The translations under genes and the position numbers were made by a program. From Mycobacterium gastri (lineage in GTDB: Bacteria; Actinomycetota; Actinomycetes; Mycobacteriales; Mycobacteriaceae), in the NCBI RefSeq assembly GCF_002102175.1, contig NZ_LQOX01000055.1:1-64000 (forward strand): a stretch of 64,000 bases of DNA, written 5' to 3'. The first letter of the stretch is position 1. Each line of letters opens with the position of its first letter. The notes under the pieces were generated by a model. It worked only from the letters and a program-made list of their open reading frames with translations, did not search any database and was not told the DNA's origin. This document shows, in pieces, positions 37,301 through 45,007 of the stretch.

Positions 37301-37629
37301 GCGTGTTCCACCGCCTCCCACGAGGTCTCCAGCAGCAGGCGTTGCTGGGGATCCATCGCGGTCGCTTCGCGCTCGCCGATCCCGAAGAACTCGGAATCGA
37401 AGCCGGCGACGTCGTCGAGGAAGCCGCCCCAACGCGACACGGACCGGCCGGGCACCCCCGGTTCCGGGTCGTAGTATTCGTCGACGTCCCAACGGTCAGC
37501 GGGAACTTCGGAAATCAAGTCGTCGCCGCGCAGCAACGCCGTCCACAATGCTTCGGGCGAATCGATGCCGTTCGGTAGCCGGCACGCCATGCCAATCACC
37601 GCAACCGGGTCCGCACACGTGTCGTCCAC
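31342..37629 (-). CDS. Pks5-like type I polyketide synthase
   Basis: Iterative mycocerosic-acid-synthase-type PKS of 2095 aa with all reducing domains. KS: residues 7-430, catalytic DTACSSSL (Cys178), EAHGTGT (His313), GHTEAA (His349). AT: about 535-850, GHSLGE (Ser622). DH: about 895-1150, [19 protein letters not shown]: about 1400-1700, [13 protein letters not shown]: about 1735-1910, [12 protein letters not shown]: about 2015-2085, GLDSLGNLE (Ser2051). It extends a fatty acid, probably with methylmalonyl units, to a methyl-branched acid. GTG 37629 is chosen because GGGGAGG precedes it and the KS starts six residues later; the frame open beyond it is not coding-like. Length and position beside the Rv1531-like gene match pks5 (Rv1527c). 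No FadD loading ligase lies in the window. Confidence 0.9.
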   Translation of the reverse strand: MDDTCADPVAVIGMACRLPNGIDSPEALWTALLRGDDLISEVPADRWDVDEYYDPEPGVPGRSVSRWGGFLDDVAGFDSEFFGIGEREATAMDPQQRLLLETSWEAVEHAGLPPKSLAGTLTGVFIGIAHSDYAHVTAEAGALEDAYGFTGIPFSMASGRVAYALGLRGPAVSVDTACSSSLFAVHMACRSLNDGESDLALAGGCMVMLEPRIGASASALGMLSPTGRCRAFDVSADGFVRSEGCAVVLLKRLDDALRDGDRILAVMRGTATNQDGRTENISIPSAQAQAQVYRAALRAAGVDPATVGMVEAHGTGTPVGDPIEFTSLATVYGLERSCAVGSAKSNLGHTEAASGAVGLVKAILSLQHGAVPPMLHFTRLPDEAARLNTKLFVPQVIAPWPEQDDALPRRAAVSSYGMSGTNVHAVVEQAPAAATCHDAADPVAPMMFALSATSAEALRGSSRRLAEWLAGRQDQDAAALSNLAYTLARRRGHRPVRTGVFARGRAELIERLRQVAEDERPYPAAVGHDDRGPVWVFSGQGSQWTAMGAELLTSEPVFAATVAAVEAVIARESGFSVTDAMSAPHLVSGIDRVQPTLFAVQVALAATMSSYGVRPGAVIGHSLGEVAAAVVAGALSLHDGARVICRRSRLCLRVAGTGAMAAVELPVQRVREELAGRGAAARDVIVAVVASPQSTVIGGAAQTVRDLVAEWQERDVLAREIAVDVASHTPHVEPILHQLCMELAEITPMKPTIPYYSATSFDPREQPSCDARYWVDNLRHMVRFAAAVRSALEDGYRVFAELSPHPLLTRAVEQTACSLDIPIAAVAAMRREQPMPWGLRPVVIDLYSAGAAVDFSVLHPGGQLVDAPLPVWAHRRMLLRPDRAGSHSCVNTVAAHPLLGAHVRLIEEPPRHAWHGEVGTAALPWLRDHQIHDVAALPGAAYCEMALAAAHTLFGEQSQVCDIRFEEMLLLDDQTPIGAVASVEEPGVAGFVVQTEQQHQKVRRASALLRAVSAQDRPPDHDVAHLLRAYRCRHDGEEVRKRFEERGIRLSTAFAGLAAAHVAPQTVSAVLAEVGLPSSIRRQQANYGVHPALLDACFQSVAAHPAVRQVGNGGLLLPLGMRRLRVYASTRNARYCHTTVTAYGTNVEADIDVMDEHGTVLLVVRGLQMGTGLSESADRDRLLAERLLTIEWHVRELAGSDGVDAVDTGKWLLVSMSDTADMLTTELTDALKRYGAECATLCWPRQANPAANLERLSKQLDSGGVTGVVVLAPECMGDDDARSPRRGSDNVKQLVRIVRRLPEVSGSVPRLYVVTRNAQRVRPEDCPNLEHAGLRGLLKVIGAEHPYLRTTHIDVDDHTDAEQVARQLLGGSDEDETAWRQGQWLTARLCPAPLRPQERKNAVADHDRHRVRLQIRTPGDLRTMEVVAAERIPPGPGQIEVAVTASSVNFADVLIAFGRYPVFDDQSPQFGADFAGVVTAVGSDVTDHQVGDRVGGMSSAGCWGSFITCDARLATTLPPGLTDGQAAAVTTAHATAWYSLVDLARIEAGDKVLIHSATGGVGQAAIAIARSAGAEIFATAGSPERRELLRDMGIERVYDSRGSEFGDQIRRDTDGYGVDVVLNSLTGTAQRAGLALLSFGGRFVEIGKRDIYDDTRLALFTLRRNLTFHAVDLALMTLTHPTRIRDLLTTVYRLVADGVLPMPERTHYPVTQAANAIRTMSAAGHTGKLVLDIPHTGHSTVVLPPEQIPVFRPDGAYIITGGLGGLGLFLAEKMATAGAGRIVLNSRAQPNQKARETIDLVKATGSDVVVEGGDIAQPATAGRLVATATATGLPVRGVLHAAAVVEDATLANVTDDLIERDWRPKVHGVWHLHEATATQPLDWFAVFSSAAALLGSPGQGPYAAANSWLDGFVQWRRARGLPATAIAWGPWAEVGRGAHLAGNGDTTMIAPDEGVYAFEALLRHTRAYSGYAPVVGSPWLTALAARSRFAEGFHSAARNRPGESTFRAELLELALEEWPGRLRRLISEQIAVILRRSVDPDRPLSEYGLDSLGNLELRTRIETEVGIRCSPTDVTTVRHFADYLCEKLAVKETIR

Positions 37630-38400
37630 GGTCAGCCACCTCCCCAGTGAGACCCCCGATCGCCATCTCGTCGTGACCGCAGCGTATCCGGTTGCTAGCC
37701 CTTCGAAGACCTGCCACACCGCGTCCGGTTTGACGTTTTTGCGAATTCGCCGGCGTTGATCAGCGACCAACGGCCCGGTAGCTTTTCGCGCGCTCCGATT
37801 GCGTCGTTGCGTCGCCTGTTGACCCCCCGTGCCACTCCGGTGAATTTCGGCGTTGCGCCACAACGAGTTCGCCCGATCACGGCCTGTTCGGGGCATGTGG
37901 CTGTTCGCTATTGACCGGCCTGTCACCCGTCCATAATGTGCTGGTATGTCGGACAGCGCGGTTGCGCGGGCACGGGTATCACGGGTATCGAAGCTGCCGC
38001 GCGACCTCATCGTCGGTGGGTATCGGTTCCCGGTCGTCGGCACGGCCTTCGGGCGCTGTGGAACCGGCCAGCATCATTTGGCTTACGCCGAACGCCCCCA
38101 CCCAGCACCAGACTCGACCGTGCCGCCGGTGCCTCATCACCTCAACCCACAAGCTCTCCCGATCAACTCGCCGGACACTGGAATACCTTGGGGGATAACA
38201 GGTTCAGCGCCAAGTCGGCAGATGCCGACGTGGCGTGGGGCCAGAACGCCGGTCGGCGAGTCGGTGGTAACCCGTCGCGGTCGTTGCCGGTATCAGGGGC
38301 CGCCACGCCGTTGCGCGCGCCGCGGCAAGGTTGCGGAACTGCTGGCTACCATTGCCGGCGAACGCGATGGCATCCCTGAAGGACACGGAGTGCGCACACC
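37630..38400. other. Long intergenic region, possible degraded gene
   Basis: About 770 bp without a recognised gene. In M. tuberculosis this interval (pks5 to Rv1531) holds papA4, fadD24 and an alcohol dehydrogenase. Here one frame (37946-38404) stays open and its TGA overlaps the next ATG, but its product is Arg/Pro/Gly-rich and matches nothing that I know. It may be a decayed remnant. The PKS promoter must lie at its left end. Confidence 0.45.
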
Positions 38401-38976
38401 ATGACCCCACCCTTGAAGCCAGCCCGGGTACCCCAGTTGCCGGTCGACGAGGCCAAGGCGGCCGCCGATGAAGCCGGCGTGCCCGACTACATGGCCGAGC
38501 TCAGCATCTTTCAGGTGTTGCTGAACCACCCGCGACTCGCGCGCACCTTCAACGACTTGCTCGCCACCATGCTCTGGCACGGCGCCCTGGACCCGAGGCT
38601 ACGCGAGTTGGCGATCATGCGGATCGGCTGGTTGACCGCATGCGACTACGAGTGGACCCAGCATTGGCGCGTCGCCTCCGGCCTGGGCGTGCCGGCCGAG
38701 GACCTGCTCGGGGTACGCGATTGGCAGAGCTACGACGGGTTCGGGCCGGCCGAGCGGGCCGTGCTGGCGGCCACCGACGACGTCGTGTGCGAGGGCGCGG
38801 TAAGTGCCGACAGCTGGGCTGCGTGCGAGCGCGAATTACACGGCGACACAACGGTTCTCATTGAACTCGTCACGGCCATCGGGGCGTGGCGGATGGTCGC
38901 TTCGATCCTGCACAGCCTCGACGTCCCGTTGGAGGACGGCGTGTCGAGCTGGCCGCCCGACGGGGTCTCGCCGTAG
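38401..38976 (+). CDS. Carboxymuconolactone decarboxylase/AhpD-like protein
   Basis: All-helical AhpD-fold protein of 191 aa, Rv1531-like. The core reads DPRLRELAIMRIGWLTACDYEWTQHW, the usual family segment. It has a single Cys (TACDYEW) rather than the CxxC of true AhpD, so alkylhydroperoxidase activity is doubtful and a decarboxylase-like or unknown role is likely. GGAG lies about 10 nt before the ATG. It converges on the thioesterase gene at 38994. Confidence 0.85.
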   Translation: MTPPLKPARVPQLPVDEAKAAADEAGVPDYMAELSIFQVLLNHPRLARTFNDLLATMLWHGALDPRLRELAIMRIGWLTACDYEWTQHWRVASGLGVPAEDLLGVRDWQSYDGFGPAERAVLAATDDVVCEGAVSADSWAACERELHGDTTVLIELVTAIGAWRMVASILHSLDVPLEDGVSSWPPDGVSP

Positions 38977-38993
38977 CCGCACCGTAGTCGAGA

Positions 38994-39428
38994 TCAGACG
39001 ATCCGATAGGTCTGTATCGCATGGGCGACGACGTTGCCGTCGGCGTCGGTGGCGGTGATCTCGGTGAAGGTGAGTTCCTTGCGGCGCCGGGTGGTGCGGG
39101 CATGGCACAACAGGTCGCTGCGCTTGGCGGCGCCGGTGTACTGGATGCTCAGCGCGACGGTTGCCGCTCGCATGCCCTTGTCGAAGTCGTGGTTGGACCA
39201 GGCGGCCGCCGCGCCGGCGGTATCGATCACCGATGCGATCACCCCGCCGTGAAAGTAGGTGCCGTCATTGGTGAGGTCGTCGCGGAAGGGCAGCCGAATC
39301 GTGACGTCGTCGGGTTCATAGCGTTCGAACACGATGCCAAGCCCGCCCATGAACGGCGTGCTGGTCATCAGGTCCCGCACCGCCTGGCGGCGCCGGTGTT
39401 GCTGTTCAGCGGTCAACGGCTCGGCCAT
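38994..39428 (-). CDS. PaaI-like hotdog thioesterase
   Basis: Acyl-CoA thioesterase-like protein of 144 aa (Rv1532c-like). The hotdog-fold motif TYFHGGVIASVIDTAGAAAAW contains the HGG and the catalytic Asp. ATG 39428 (MAEPLTAEQ) is preferred; the longer frame would run through the shared promoter region. It is divergent from the nitronate monooxygenase operon, with a palindromic operator candidate between them. A thioesterase beside a PKS locus could edit acyl chains, but its conserved place with Rv1531-Rv1535 argues for a separate role. Confidence 0.88.
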   Translation of the reverse strand: MAEPLTAEQQHRRRQAVRDLMTSTPFMGGLGIVFERYEPDDVTIRLPFRDDLTNDGTYFHGGVIASVIDTAGAAAAWSNHDFDKGMRAATVALSIQYTGAAKRSDLLCHARTTRRRKELTFTEITATDADGNVVAHAIQTYRIV

Positions 39429-39450
39429 GGCGGCTAGGCTACCGCATTCG

Positions 39451-39468
39451 ATTGACATATCAATCAAT
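39451..39468 (+). promoter_or_regulatory. Operator and promoter of the nitronate monooxygenase-TetR operon
   Basis: ATTGACATATCAATCAAT is near-palindromic and contains a TTGACA -35 box (39453-39458). TAGCGT at 39475-39480 can serve as the -10, which puts the start point within a base or so of ATG 39488, so the message would be leaderless. A repressor bound here would cover the -35. A close copy of the element lies at 29712. Confidence 0.45.
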
Positions 39469-39487
39469 AGCTCATAGCGTCGCAAAA

Positions 39488-40615
39488 ATGCGGACCAGAG
39501 TCGCCGAAATGCTCGGTGTCGAGTTTCCAATCTGCGCCTTCAGCCATTGCCGCGATGTCGTTGCCGCGGTGACCAACGCCGGCGGGTTCGGGGTCCTCGG
39601 AGCCGTGGCGCACAGCCCCAAACGGCTGGACAGCGAGCTGACCTGGATCGAGGAGCAGACCGGCGGCAAGCCATATGGAGTCGACCTGCTGCTGCCGCCC
39701 AAGTACGTCGGCGCCGAGCAGGGTGGGATCGACCGGCAGCAGGTCGCCGAGCTGCTGCCCGCCGAGCATCGCGCATTCGTCGACGACTTGCTGGTCCGCT
39801 ACGGCATCACCCAGCCCGCCGGGCAGCAACCCCGGACCACCGGGGGCGGGCTCAACATCTCGCCCAAGGGTTATGAGCCGCTGCTGGAGGTGGCTTTCGC
39901 CCACGACATCCGGTTGATCGCCAGCGCGCTGGGACCGCCGCCGGCTGACCTTGTCGAGCGGGCACACGACCACGACGTCGTGGTGGCGGCGCTGGCCGGT
40001 ACCACGCAACACGCGCGCCGGCACGCCGCGGCGGGCGTCGATCTGATCGTCGCCCAGGGCACCGAGGCCGGCGGTCACACCGGCGAGGTAGCAACCATGG
40101 TGCTGGTCCCCGAGATAGTCGATGCCGTCGATCCCCTTCCGGTGTTGGCCGCTGGCGGGATCGCCCGCGGCCGCCAGATCGCTGCGGCCCTGGCCCTGGG
40201 CGCCGAGGGCGTGTGGTGCGGATCGGTCTGGCTGACCACCGAGGAAGCCGAGACACCACCGGTGGTCAAGGAGAAGTTCCTGGCCGCCAGCTCCACGGAT
40301 ACCGTGCGGTCCAGGTCGATGACCGGCAAACCGGCGCGGATGTTGCGCACCGCCTGGACCGACGAGTGGGCCCGGCCGGAAAATCCCGACCCCCTCGGAA
40401 TGCCGCTGCAGAGCGCGTTGATCGGTGACGCGCAGCTGCGTATCAACCAAGCGGCCGGCCAGCCCGGCACCAGGGCGGCGGAGTTGGCGACCTACTTCGT
40501 CGGTCAAGTCGTCGGCTCGCTCAACCGGGTGCGGCCAACCCGCTCGGTGGTGCTCGAGATGGTCGAGGAATTCATCGACACCATCGGCCGGCTCGAGGGG
40601 CTGGTCGACAAGTGA
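39488..40615 (+). CDS. Nitronate monooxygenase / 2-nitropropane dioxygenase family
   Basis: FMN-dependent TIM-barrel oxidoreductase of 375 aa (Rv1533-like). Family motifs are AVTNAGGFGVLGA near the N-terminus, then AGVDLIVAQGTEAGGHTGE and VLAAGGIARGRQIAAALALGAEGVWCGS, the last being the FMN phosphate site. ATG 39488 is chosen because the operator and promoter end 20 bp before it. Its TGA overlaps the TetR GTG (GTGA), so enzyme and regulator are translated together. The natural substrate in mycobacteria is not established. Confidence 0.9.
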   Translation: MRTRVAEMLGVEFPICAFSHCRDVVAAVTNAGGFGVLGAVAHSPKRLDSELTWIEEQTGGKPYGVDLLLPPKYVGAEQGGIDRQQVAELLPAEHRAFVDDLLVRYGITQPAGQQPRTTGGGLNISPKGYEPLLEVAFAHDIRLIASALGPPPADLVERAHDHDVVVAALAGTTQHARRHAAAGVDLIVAQGTEAGGHTGEVATMVLVPEIVDAVDPLPVLAAGGIARGRQIAAALALGAEGVWCGSVWLTTEEAETPPVVKEKFLAASSTDTVRSRSMTGKPARMLRTAWTDEWARPENPDPLGMPLQSALIGDAQLRINQAAGQPGTRAAELATYFVGQVVGSLNRVRPTRSVVLEMVEEFIDTIGRLEGLVDK

Positions 40616-41304
40616 GTACCACCCGGCGGCGCCGGGCAGTCAGTGACGCGGACAAGTCGCAACGGCGTGACCAGATCATGGCCGCGGCCAAGGGAGTCTT
40701 CGCCCGCAAGGGTTTTCACGCCACTACGATCGCGGACATCGCCAAACAGGCAGGCCTGGCGTACGGCTTGATCTACTGGTATTTCGAGTCCAAGGACGAC
40801 CTGTTCCACTCGTTGATGGCGGCTGAAGAGGATGCGCTGCGCGCGCATCTGGCTCGAGCAATGGGCGCGGCCGGCGGGTCGGCCGACAGCGCCGGGGGAG
40901 AGGCGCTGTTTCGGGCCGGCGTCCAGGCCACGTTCGAGTTCTTCGAAGCCGACAAGGCCACCGTCAAGCTGTTGTTCCGGGACGCCCACGCGCTTGGCGA
41001 CCGGTTCGAAAAGTACCTCGGCGGGATCTACGAACGGTTCATCGACGACCTCGAAACCGTCATCGTCGCTGCTCAAGAGCGCGGCGAAGTGATAGCGGCC
41101 CCGCCCCGGATGGTTGCCTACACGCTGGCCGCGCTGGTGGGCCAATTGGCACACCGGCGCCTGAGCACCGACGACGGGGTCACCGCGGCGCAGGTGGCCG
41201 AGTTCGTCGTGTCTCTGGTGCTGGACGGATTGCGCCCGCGCCGGGTGGCACCCGAAGCCCTTGCGCCCACCGATTCTTACGTGATTCACAGGCCCGGACT
41301 TTAA
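40612..41304 (+). CDS. TetR-family transcriptional regulator
   Basis: TetR repressor of 230 aa (Rv1534-like). The N-terminal HTH reads HATTIADIAKQAGLAYGLIYWYF (residues about 38-60), followed by a ligand-binding domain typical of lipid-responsive regulators. GTG 40612 overlaps the upstream stop by 4 bp. It most likely autoregulates its operon through the palindrome at 39451 and, given the copy at 29712, may also act near the MmpL gene. Confidence 0.9.
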   Translation: MSTTRRRRAVSDADKSQRRDQIMAAAKGVFARKGFHATTIADIAKQAGLAYGLIYWYFESKDDLFHSLMAAEEDALRAHLARAMGAAGGSADSAGGEALFRAGVQATFEFFEADKATVKLLFRDAHALGDRFEKYLGGIYERFIDDLETVIVAAQERGEVIAAPPRMVAYTLAALVGQLAHRRLSTDDGVTAAQVAEFVVSLVLDGLRPRRVAPEALAPTDSYVIHRPGL

Positions 41305-41442
41305 CCGCATAAGGCCAGTTCAGAGGAGATAAACCTGCTGAATTGCTGTCAACGCCCCTAGTGAATACGTAAAGATTCGGACACGGGCGGCGGGGTCGTT
41401 TGACCGAACTCGCATCGGTGGTGCATCATCTGTCGGGTAAGC

Positions 41443-41600
41443 ACCTCGTTAGGTGAGGCGGCTACACGAACACAGGCCACTGACCCCGAACGTCGAAAGA
41501 CGCCCCGGGTCAGGACAGCTTCTCCCGGCTTAAGGGTTGAGCCCAGGTGGCTTCCGGATTACCGGACACGTCGTGTGGTGCCAAAGCTCTGACGAGAGGG
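41443..41600 (+). ncRNA. M-box (ykoK) Mg2+ riboswitch
   Basis: Conserved M-box blocks are easy to see: CGTTAGGTGAGGC, CTACACGAACACAGGCCACTG, CGTCGAAAGACGCC, GGCTTAAGGGTTGAGCCC, AGGTGGCTTCCGGATTACCGG and GTGGTGCCAAAGCTCTGACG. The closing helix pairs CCTCGT (about 41444) with ACGAGAGG (about 41592). M-boxes fold when Mg2+ is high and reduce downstream expression. M. tuberculosis has one at this same place, before Rv1535. The expression platform probably includes the 14-bp palindrome CCGACGATCGTCGG just downstream and the sORF at 41700. Confidence 0.93.
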
Positions 41601-41699
41601 GTGCGGATTCCGACGATCGTCGGCGTTTCGATACTCCGTTGTGCACGTAGAGCGTGCGGTTAGCCGCGCGTGCCGCGACCGCGAGGAGGTGAGGGACCC

Positions 41700-41780
41700 A
41701 TGAGTTCCGGTGACAGTCCGGACCGATATCCGGGCTCTGTTTCGTCCCGATCCGATCGCCGGCGCGACGTACTGTGCTGA
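41700..41780 (+). CDS. Candidate 26-aa leader ORF between M-box and Rv1535 homologue
   Basis: ATG 41700 is preceded at 9 nt by AGGAGGT (41684-41690), the strongest ribosome-binding site in the area. The 26-codon frame starts MSSGDSPDRYPGS and ends in Cys. It lies wholly inside the riboswitch-controlled leader, 100 bp before the annotated-size gene. Translation of it could couple the Mg2+ switch to termination or to downstream translation. Existence of the peptide is inferred from the SD and position. Confidence 0.5.
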   Translation: MSSGDSPDRYPGSVSSRSDRRRDVLC

Positions 41781-41880
41781 GTCGTCACACCTAGATCAGC
41801 CCTGCTGGATCGGAACCGCTACGGGACGGGACTACGTCTGAGTCAGTCCATAGCTTTGATTTCCCCTCTAGGAGCCGATC

Positions 41881-42129
41881 ATGACTGCTGTTCTGTACGA
41901 CGAAGTAGTAACCGCAACCCCCGCTCCCCGGCTGCGCGTGGTGCGCGAGGGTGCCCCGATCGAGACACCCGCGCCCGCGAAGGTGAAGGTGGCGCGTCAA
42001 GTAGCCAACCCGCCGTTCGGCGCCGCTGGAGACCCCCTCGTCGACGGGGCCGCCCGCATGCTGACCATTCCCATTCGGCACTTCTACGCCGCGCTGTGGC
42101 GGATCGGTGTGCTCGAAGTCCGGGCCTAG
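41881..42129 (+). CDS. Rv1535-like small conserved protein
   Basis: Protein of 82 aa of unknown function, matching Rv1535 by position and by its C-terminal block NPPFGAAGDPLVDGAARMLT followed by IRHFYAALWRIGVLEVR. The N-terminal third is variable and Ala/Pro-rich. AGGAG lies 7 nt before the ATG. It is the gene controlled by the M-box, so a role in Mg2+ homeostasis is plausible; no membrane helix is evident. In M. tuberculosis the next gene is ileS; here 8.7 kb of other DNA intervenes. Confidence 0.85.
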   Translation: MTAVLYDEVVTATPAPRLRVVREGAPIETPAPAKVKVARQVANPPFGAAGDPLVDGAARMLTIPIRHFYAALWRIGVLEVRA

Positions 42130-42182
42130 TCCGGTGGATGGCGAGGATTCGACCCGCCGCATGCGTCGGCGGGTGTCCGGCT

Positions 42183-42249
42183 GACGGCTCCGAAGGGCGG
42201 CCCGGTTGCAGAAAGTGGTTCTGCGACTCGGCCACCCTTCGGGGCCGTC
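42183..42249 (+). terminator. Strong extended hairpin after the Rv1535 homologue
   Basis: The 20-nt arm 42183-42202 (GACGGCTCCGAAGGGCGGCC) pairs with 42230-42249 with only G-T exceptions. The loop itself folds again (TGCAGAA with TTCTGCG). A smaller hairpin, ACCCGCCG/CGGCGGGT, stands at 42152-42174. There is no T-tract, as is usual for mycobacterial terminators. It should end the M-box transcript and insulate it from the glycosyltransferases. Confidence 0.6.
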
Positions 42250-42305
42250 TCCGTGCAGGAAGCGCGCTGCCGTCGGTGATAGCGGCGCACCGGACCGGGG
42301 TACTA

Positions 42306-42349
42306 CTGTTGTTGGGGTGTTGTTGAGGTGTTGTTGAGGTGTTGCTGAA
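42306..42349 (+). repeat. 11-bp tandem repeat upstream of glycosyltransferase
   Basis: Four tandem units of GTGTTGTTGAG (the first and last with changes) end 33 bp before the glycosyltransferase ATG. The repeat is within the probable promoter/leader. A change in copy number would shift spacing by 11 bp, about one helical turn, which could tune expression. Confidence 0.7.
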
Positions 42350-42382
42350 GCCACGACTTCGCCTAGAGGGGCCGTATTGCCC

Positions 42383-43270
42383 ATGACCAAAGACCGCTAT
42401 TTGCTGCACCCGGAACTCATTGGTTTGATTCCATTCGGCGGTTCGCTCACCACCAGGCTACTGAATAAGCGAATTGATGAAGCCCTCACCGACGATCCGG
42501 CTAAAGATCCGAACCTCAGCGTGGTCGTGCGTGTATTCAATGAGGCGGCCAAATTGGAGAAACTCTTAGAAGATATCGATAATCAGCAATTCAGTAGCGA
42601 AATCGAGGTCGTGGTCGTCGACAACGGCTCAAGCGACCGGAGCCCCGAGGTGGCGAAGCATTACGGCGCGGAGTTGGTGCGACTGGCCCAACGCGACTTT
42701 ACGTATCCGAAGTCGCTGAACCTGGGTGTTCAGGCCGCGAGCCACGCCGTGGTGTTCGTAACGGTGGCCCACGTCCGGCTGAGCAGCCGTCATAACCTGC
42801 ATGCCGGCGCCCGGCACTTCAGCAAGAACACGGATGTGGCCGGTGCGTATGGCGTGGTGCTACCGAACGAGGGCGCATCATTCGTGGAGCGCTGGGGTGC
42901 GCTGACGGGAATGAATCAGTGGTTGGCACGCCCGGCGCGACCGGCGAGGCGTACCGGGCCGGGGCTGCTGAGCGCGACCGGCGCGATGATCTCCAAGTCG
43001 GTGTGGCAGGAATTGGGCGGTTTCGATGATCGCTATCAGGCCGGTGGTGAGGATACGGCTCTGGGAAAGTCGATGCTGAAAAGCGGCTACCACATTATTC
43101 AAGAGCCGGCCTTGACGGTTCATCACTCGCACGGGCTGGGACTGAAGGACTCGGTCAAACAAGGCATACACCAGCTGCAAATTCTCGGAGAACCCAAGGA
43201 ATTCGACAAGAAGAAACTGTTGGCGCGCAGACCGGATCTGCGAGCCGGTGAGCCGGTCTCGGACTCCTAG
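42383..43270 (+). CDS. GT2-family glycosyltransferase with altered DxD site
   Basis: GT-A-fold family 2 glycosyltransferase of 295 aa. The nucleotide-binding part reads LSVVVRVFNEAAKLEKLLED and VVVVDNGSSDRSPEVAK. The acceptor-side acidic motif GGEDTALGKSML is present. At the place where the family normally has a DxD/QDA metal site the sequence is VFVTVAHVRLSSRH, lacking both acids. The enzyme may therefore be metal-independent, inactive, or use a different residue. ATG 42383 is preferred over TTG 42377. It is the first gene of the glycolipid island; the sugar it adds is unknown. Confidence 0.82.
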   Translation: MTKDRYLLHPELIGLIPFGGSLTTRLLNKRIDEALTDDPAKDPNLSVVVRVFNEAAKLEKLLEDIDNQQFSSEIEVVVVDNGSSDRSPEVAKHYGAELVRLAQRDFTYPKSLNLGVQAASHAVVFVTVAHVRLSSRHNLHAGARHFSKNTDVAGAYGVVLPNEGASFVERWGALTGMNQWLARPARPARRTGPGLLSATGAMISKSVWQELGGFDDRYQAGGEDTALGKSMLKSGYHIIQEPALTVHHSHGLGLKDSVKQGIHQLQILGEPKEFDKKKLLARRPDLRAGEPVSDS

Positions 43271-43468
43271 CCCACCATTTGTTGTGAGTATTGCTTTTCT
43301 TGCATTTGCTGGGAGTCAAATATAGCGGTCCCGCTGGGCTCGTGAGCCGCCGTCTGCCGACGCAAGTTGGCGTCGGCGGAGCGGCGCCGGCGCCGCTGCC
43401 CCTGAGCATTCGACGGCGTTGTTTGCGGAGTGCCCTTCCCGACGCCGACGGCGGTGTACCGTCACCTC
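43271..43468. other. Intergenic hairpins between the two GT2 genes
   Basis: Contains the hairpin GCCGACGC/GCGTCGGC (43356-43377) and the perfect 16-bp palindrome GCGGCGCCGGCGCCGC (43381-43396). Either could end transcription of the first glycosyltransferase. No gene is seen. Confidence 0.45.
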
Positions 43469-44248
43469 ATGTCCGAAATGTCCGTACTGATTACGGTCCC
43501 GGTCTTCGGTCAGCACGAGTACACGCATGACCTCGTCAGCGACTTGGACCGCGAAGGCGCCGACTATCTGATCGTCGACAACCGGGGCGACTATCCCAGG
43601 GTCAGCAACGAACGTGTCATCACTCCCGGTGAGAACCTCGGTTGGGCCGGGGGCAGCGACCTCGGATTCCGGATCGCGTTCTCCGAGGGCTATTCCCATG
43701 CGATGACACTCAACAACGACACCCGCATCTCCAAGGGATTCGTCGAAGCCCTGCTCGACCCGCGGCTACCCGCTGATGCCGGAATCGTTGGGCCGATGTT
43801 TGACCGCGGCTTCCCCTGCGCAGAAGACGACGAGAAGCCCGACGCCGCGGATTATGTTCCCCGACCGCGATATCGGTCCGTCAACGTCGTTGAGGGAACG
43901 GCGCTGACGCTGTCCCGGGAATGCTGGAAAGATGTCGGCGGAATGGATCTGCGCACGTTTGGTCGCTACGGGTGGGGAGTCGACTTCGATCTCGAACTAC
44001 GTGCCCGGAAAGCCGGATACGGCTTGTACACAACAGAGATGGCCTACATCAATCACTTCGGACGCAGGACTGCCAACACCCATTTCGGCAGTTGGCGATA
44101 TTTGCTGGGCGCGAACCTGACCATGGAGCTGGCGATGCGCAAAACCCACGGCCGCACCTGGCGCAAGCAATTCCCACCCGGGACATTGTCACGACCGCTG
44201 TGGGGCAAACCGGCGACGGCGTACACGACGCACCCGCTAGGGGACTGA
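43469..44248 (+). CDS. GT2-family glycosyltransferase (rhamnosyltransferase-like)
   Basis: Family 2 glycosyltransferase of 259 aa. Motifs are VLITVPVFGQHEYTHDLVSD, LGWAGGSDLGFRIAF and the metal site in LNNDTRISKG (NDT). A WG-(V/E)-DFDLELRARKAG block near residue 175 gives the catalytic acids. ATG 43469 (MSEMSVLIT) and ATG 43478 are both possible; the frame before them is not protein-like. Similar proteins build lipooligosaccharide and arabinogalactan-linker sugars in mycobacteria. It runs convergent with the methyltransferase at 44280, 31 bp apart. Confidence 0.83.
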   Translation: MSEMSVLITVPVFGQHEYTHDLVSDLDREGADYLIVDNRGDYPRVSNERVITPGENLGWAGGSDLGFRIAFSEGYSHAMTLNNDTRISKGFVEALLDPRLPADAGIVGPMFDRGFPCAEDDEKPDAADYVPRPRYRSVNVVEGTALTLSRECWKDVGGMDLRTFGRYGWGVDFDLELRARKAGYGLYTTEMAYINHFGRRTANTHFGSWRYLLGANLTMELAMRKTHGRTWRKQFPPGTLSRPLWGKPATAYTTHPLGD

Positions 44249-44279
44249 CCGAGCCGGTTCCGAAGCGGTGCGACGCGCT

Positions 44280-44981
44280 TCACGAAGGTTGGCGGGCACC
44301 CGCTTTGAACGCGCTCAGTAGCCGCGGCCTCGGCGCGGCCGGCGACCCGACGCAGACATAGTGGAGATATCGGCCGTCGGCGAAGAATCCCAGACTGGCG
44401 ACGGCGATCGCCACGCCAAGCGGGCCGGGCCAAGCGTTGATTCCCTCGATCCGTTGTATCCGCAAGCCCGCTTTCTTGAACATTCGCACAATGCTTCTGC
44501 GGGTGAAGAAGCGTATATAGGTGCGGTCGAAAGTGCCAAAGTCCTCTTGCGGGAAGTCTTTCCGGAACAGCACCTGGCCCAGCGCGGGAAGAAAGCGGAA
44601 GTTCGGAACCGCGGCGACGACGACGCCATCGGGCTTGAGCTTGATCCGCAGCTTCCGTAGCGCCGGACCCGGTTCCACCAGCCGTTCCAATACGTCGACG
44701 CAGATCACCGCGTCGAAGTAGCCGTCGGGTAGTTCGGCGATCTGGCGCTCCAGGTCTCCGGTCAGGACGCGATCGATGACGGCGCTGGCCTGCCGGGTGG
44801 TTTGCTCATCGGACACGATGCCCCAGAGTTCCGCGCCGGTTCGGACTTTGACCGCGACGCCGAACGACCCATCCGCGCAGCCGAGATCAAGGACCCGTCG
44901 TGCGCCGGTGGGTATGAGCCGCACCGTCTCTGCCGCTGCTTGGCGGTAATACCGCGCGAGGCGGCCGGGTTCTTGTGTCAT
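44280..44981 (-). CDS. SAM-dependent methyltransferase
   Basis: Class I methyltransferase of 233 aa. The SAM site is ARRVLDLGCADGSFGVAVK, with GDLERQIAELPDGYFDAVICVDVLERL as motifs II-III and LKPDGVVVAAVPNFRFL after them. The C-terminal stretch FFTRRSIVRMFKKAGLRI is that of sugar or lipid O-methyltransferases (UbiE/Coq3 type). It is the last gene of the leftward glycolipid operon, 26 bp after the Sap/GAP-like gene. A likely task is O-methylation of a sugar hydroxyl. Confidence 0.85.
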   Translation of the reverse strand: MTQEPGRLARYYRQAAAETVRLIPTGARRVLDLGCADGSFGVAVKVRTGAELWGIVSDEQTTRQASAVIDRVLTGDLERQIAELPDGYFDAVICVDVLERLVEPGPALRKLRIKLKPDGVVVAAVPNFRFLPALGQVLFRKDFPQEDFGTFDRTYIRFFTRRSIVRMFKKAGLRIQRIEGINAWPGPLGVAIAVASLGFFADGRYLHYVCVGSPAAPRPRLLSAFKAGARQPS

Positions 44982-45007
44982 CGGCTCAACCGCCCCGCGT
45001 GCTGCCT

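Noticed and set aside
37946..38404. Open frame of 152 codons before the AhpD-like gene
   Set aside because: The stop overlaps the next ATG, which is suggestive, but the composition is Arg/Pro-rich with no motif and no clear ribosome-binding site; recorded only as a possible degraded gene.
41881..42129. Mycofactocin precursor or regulator near a TetR gene
   Set aside because: The protein lacks the mycofactocin C-terminus (core ending in Val-Tyr), and the M-box context fits Rv1535 instead.
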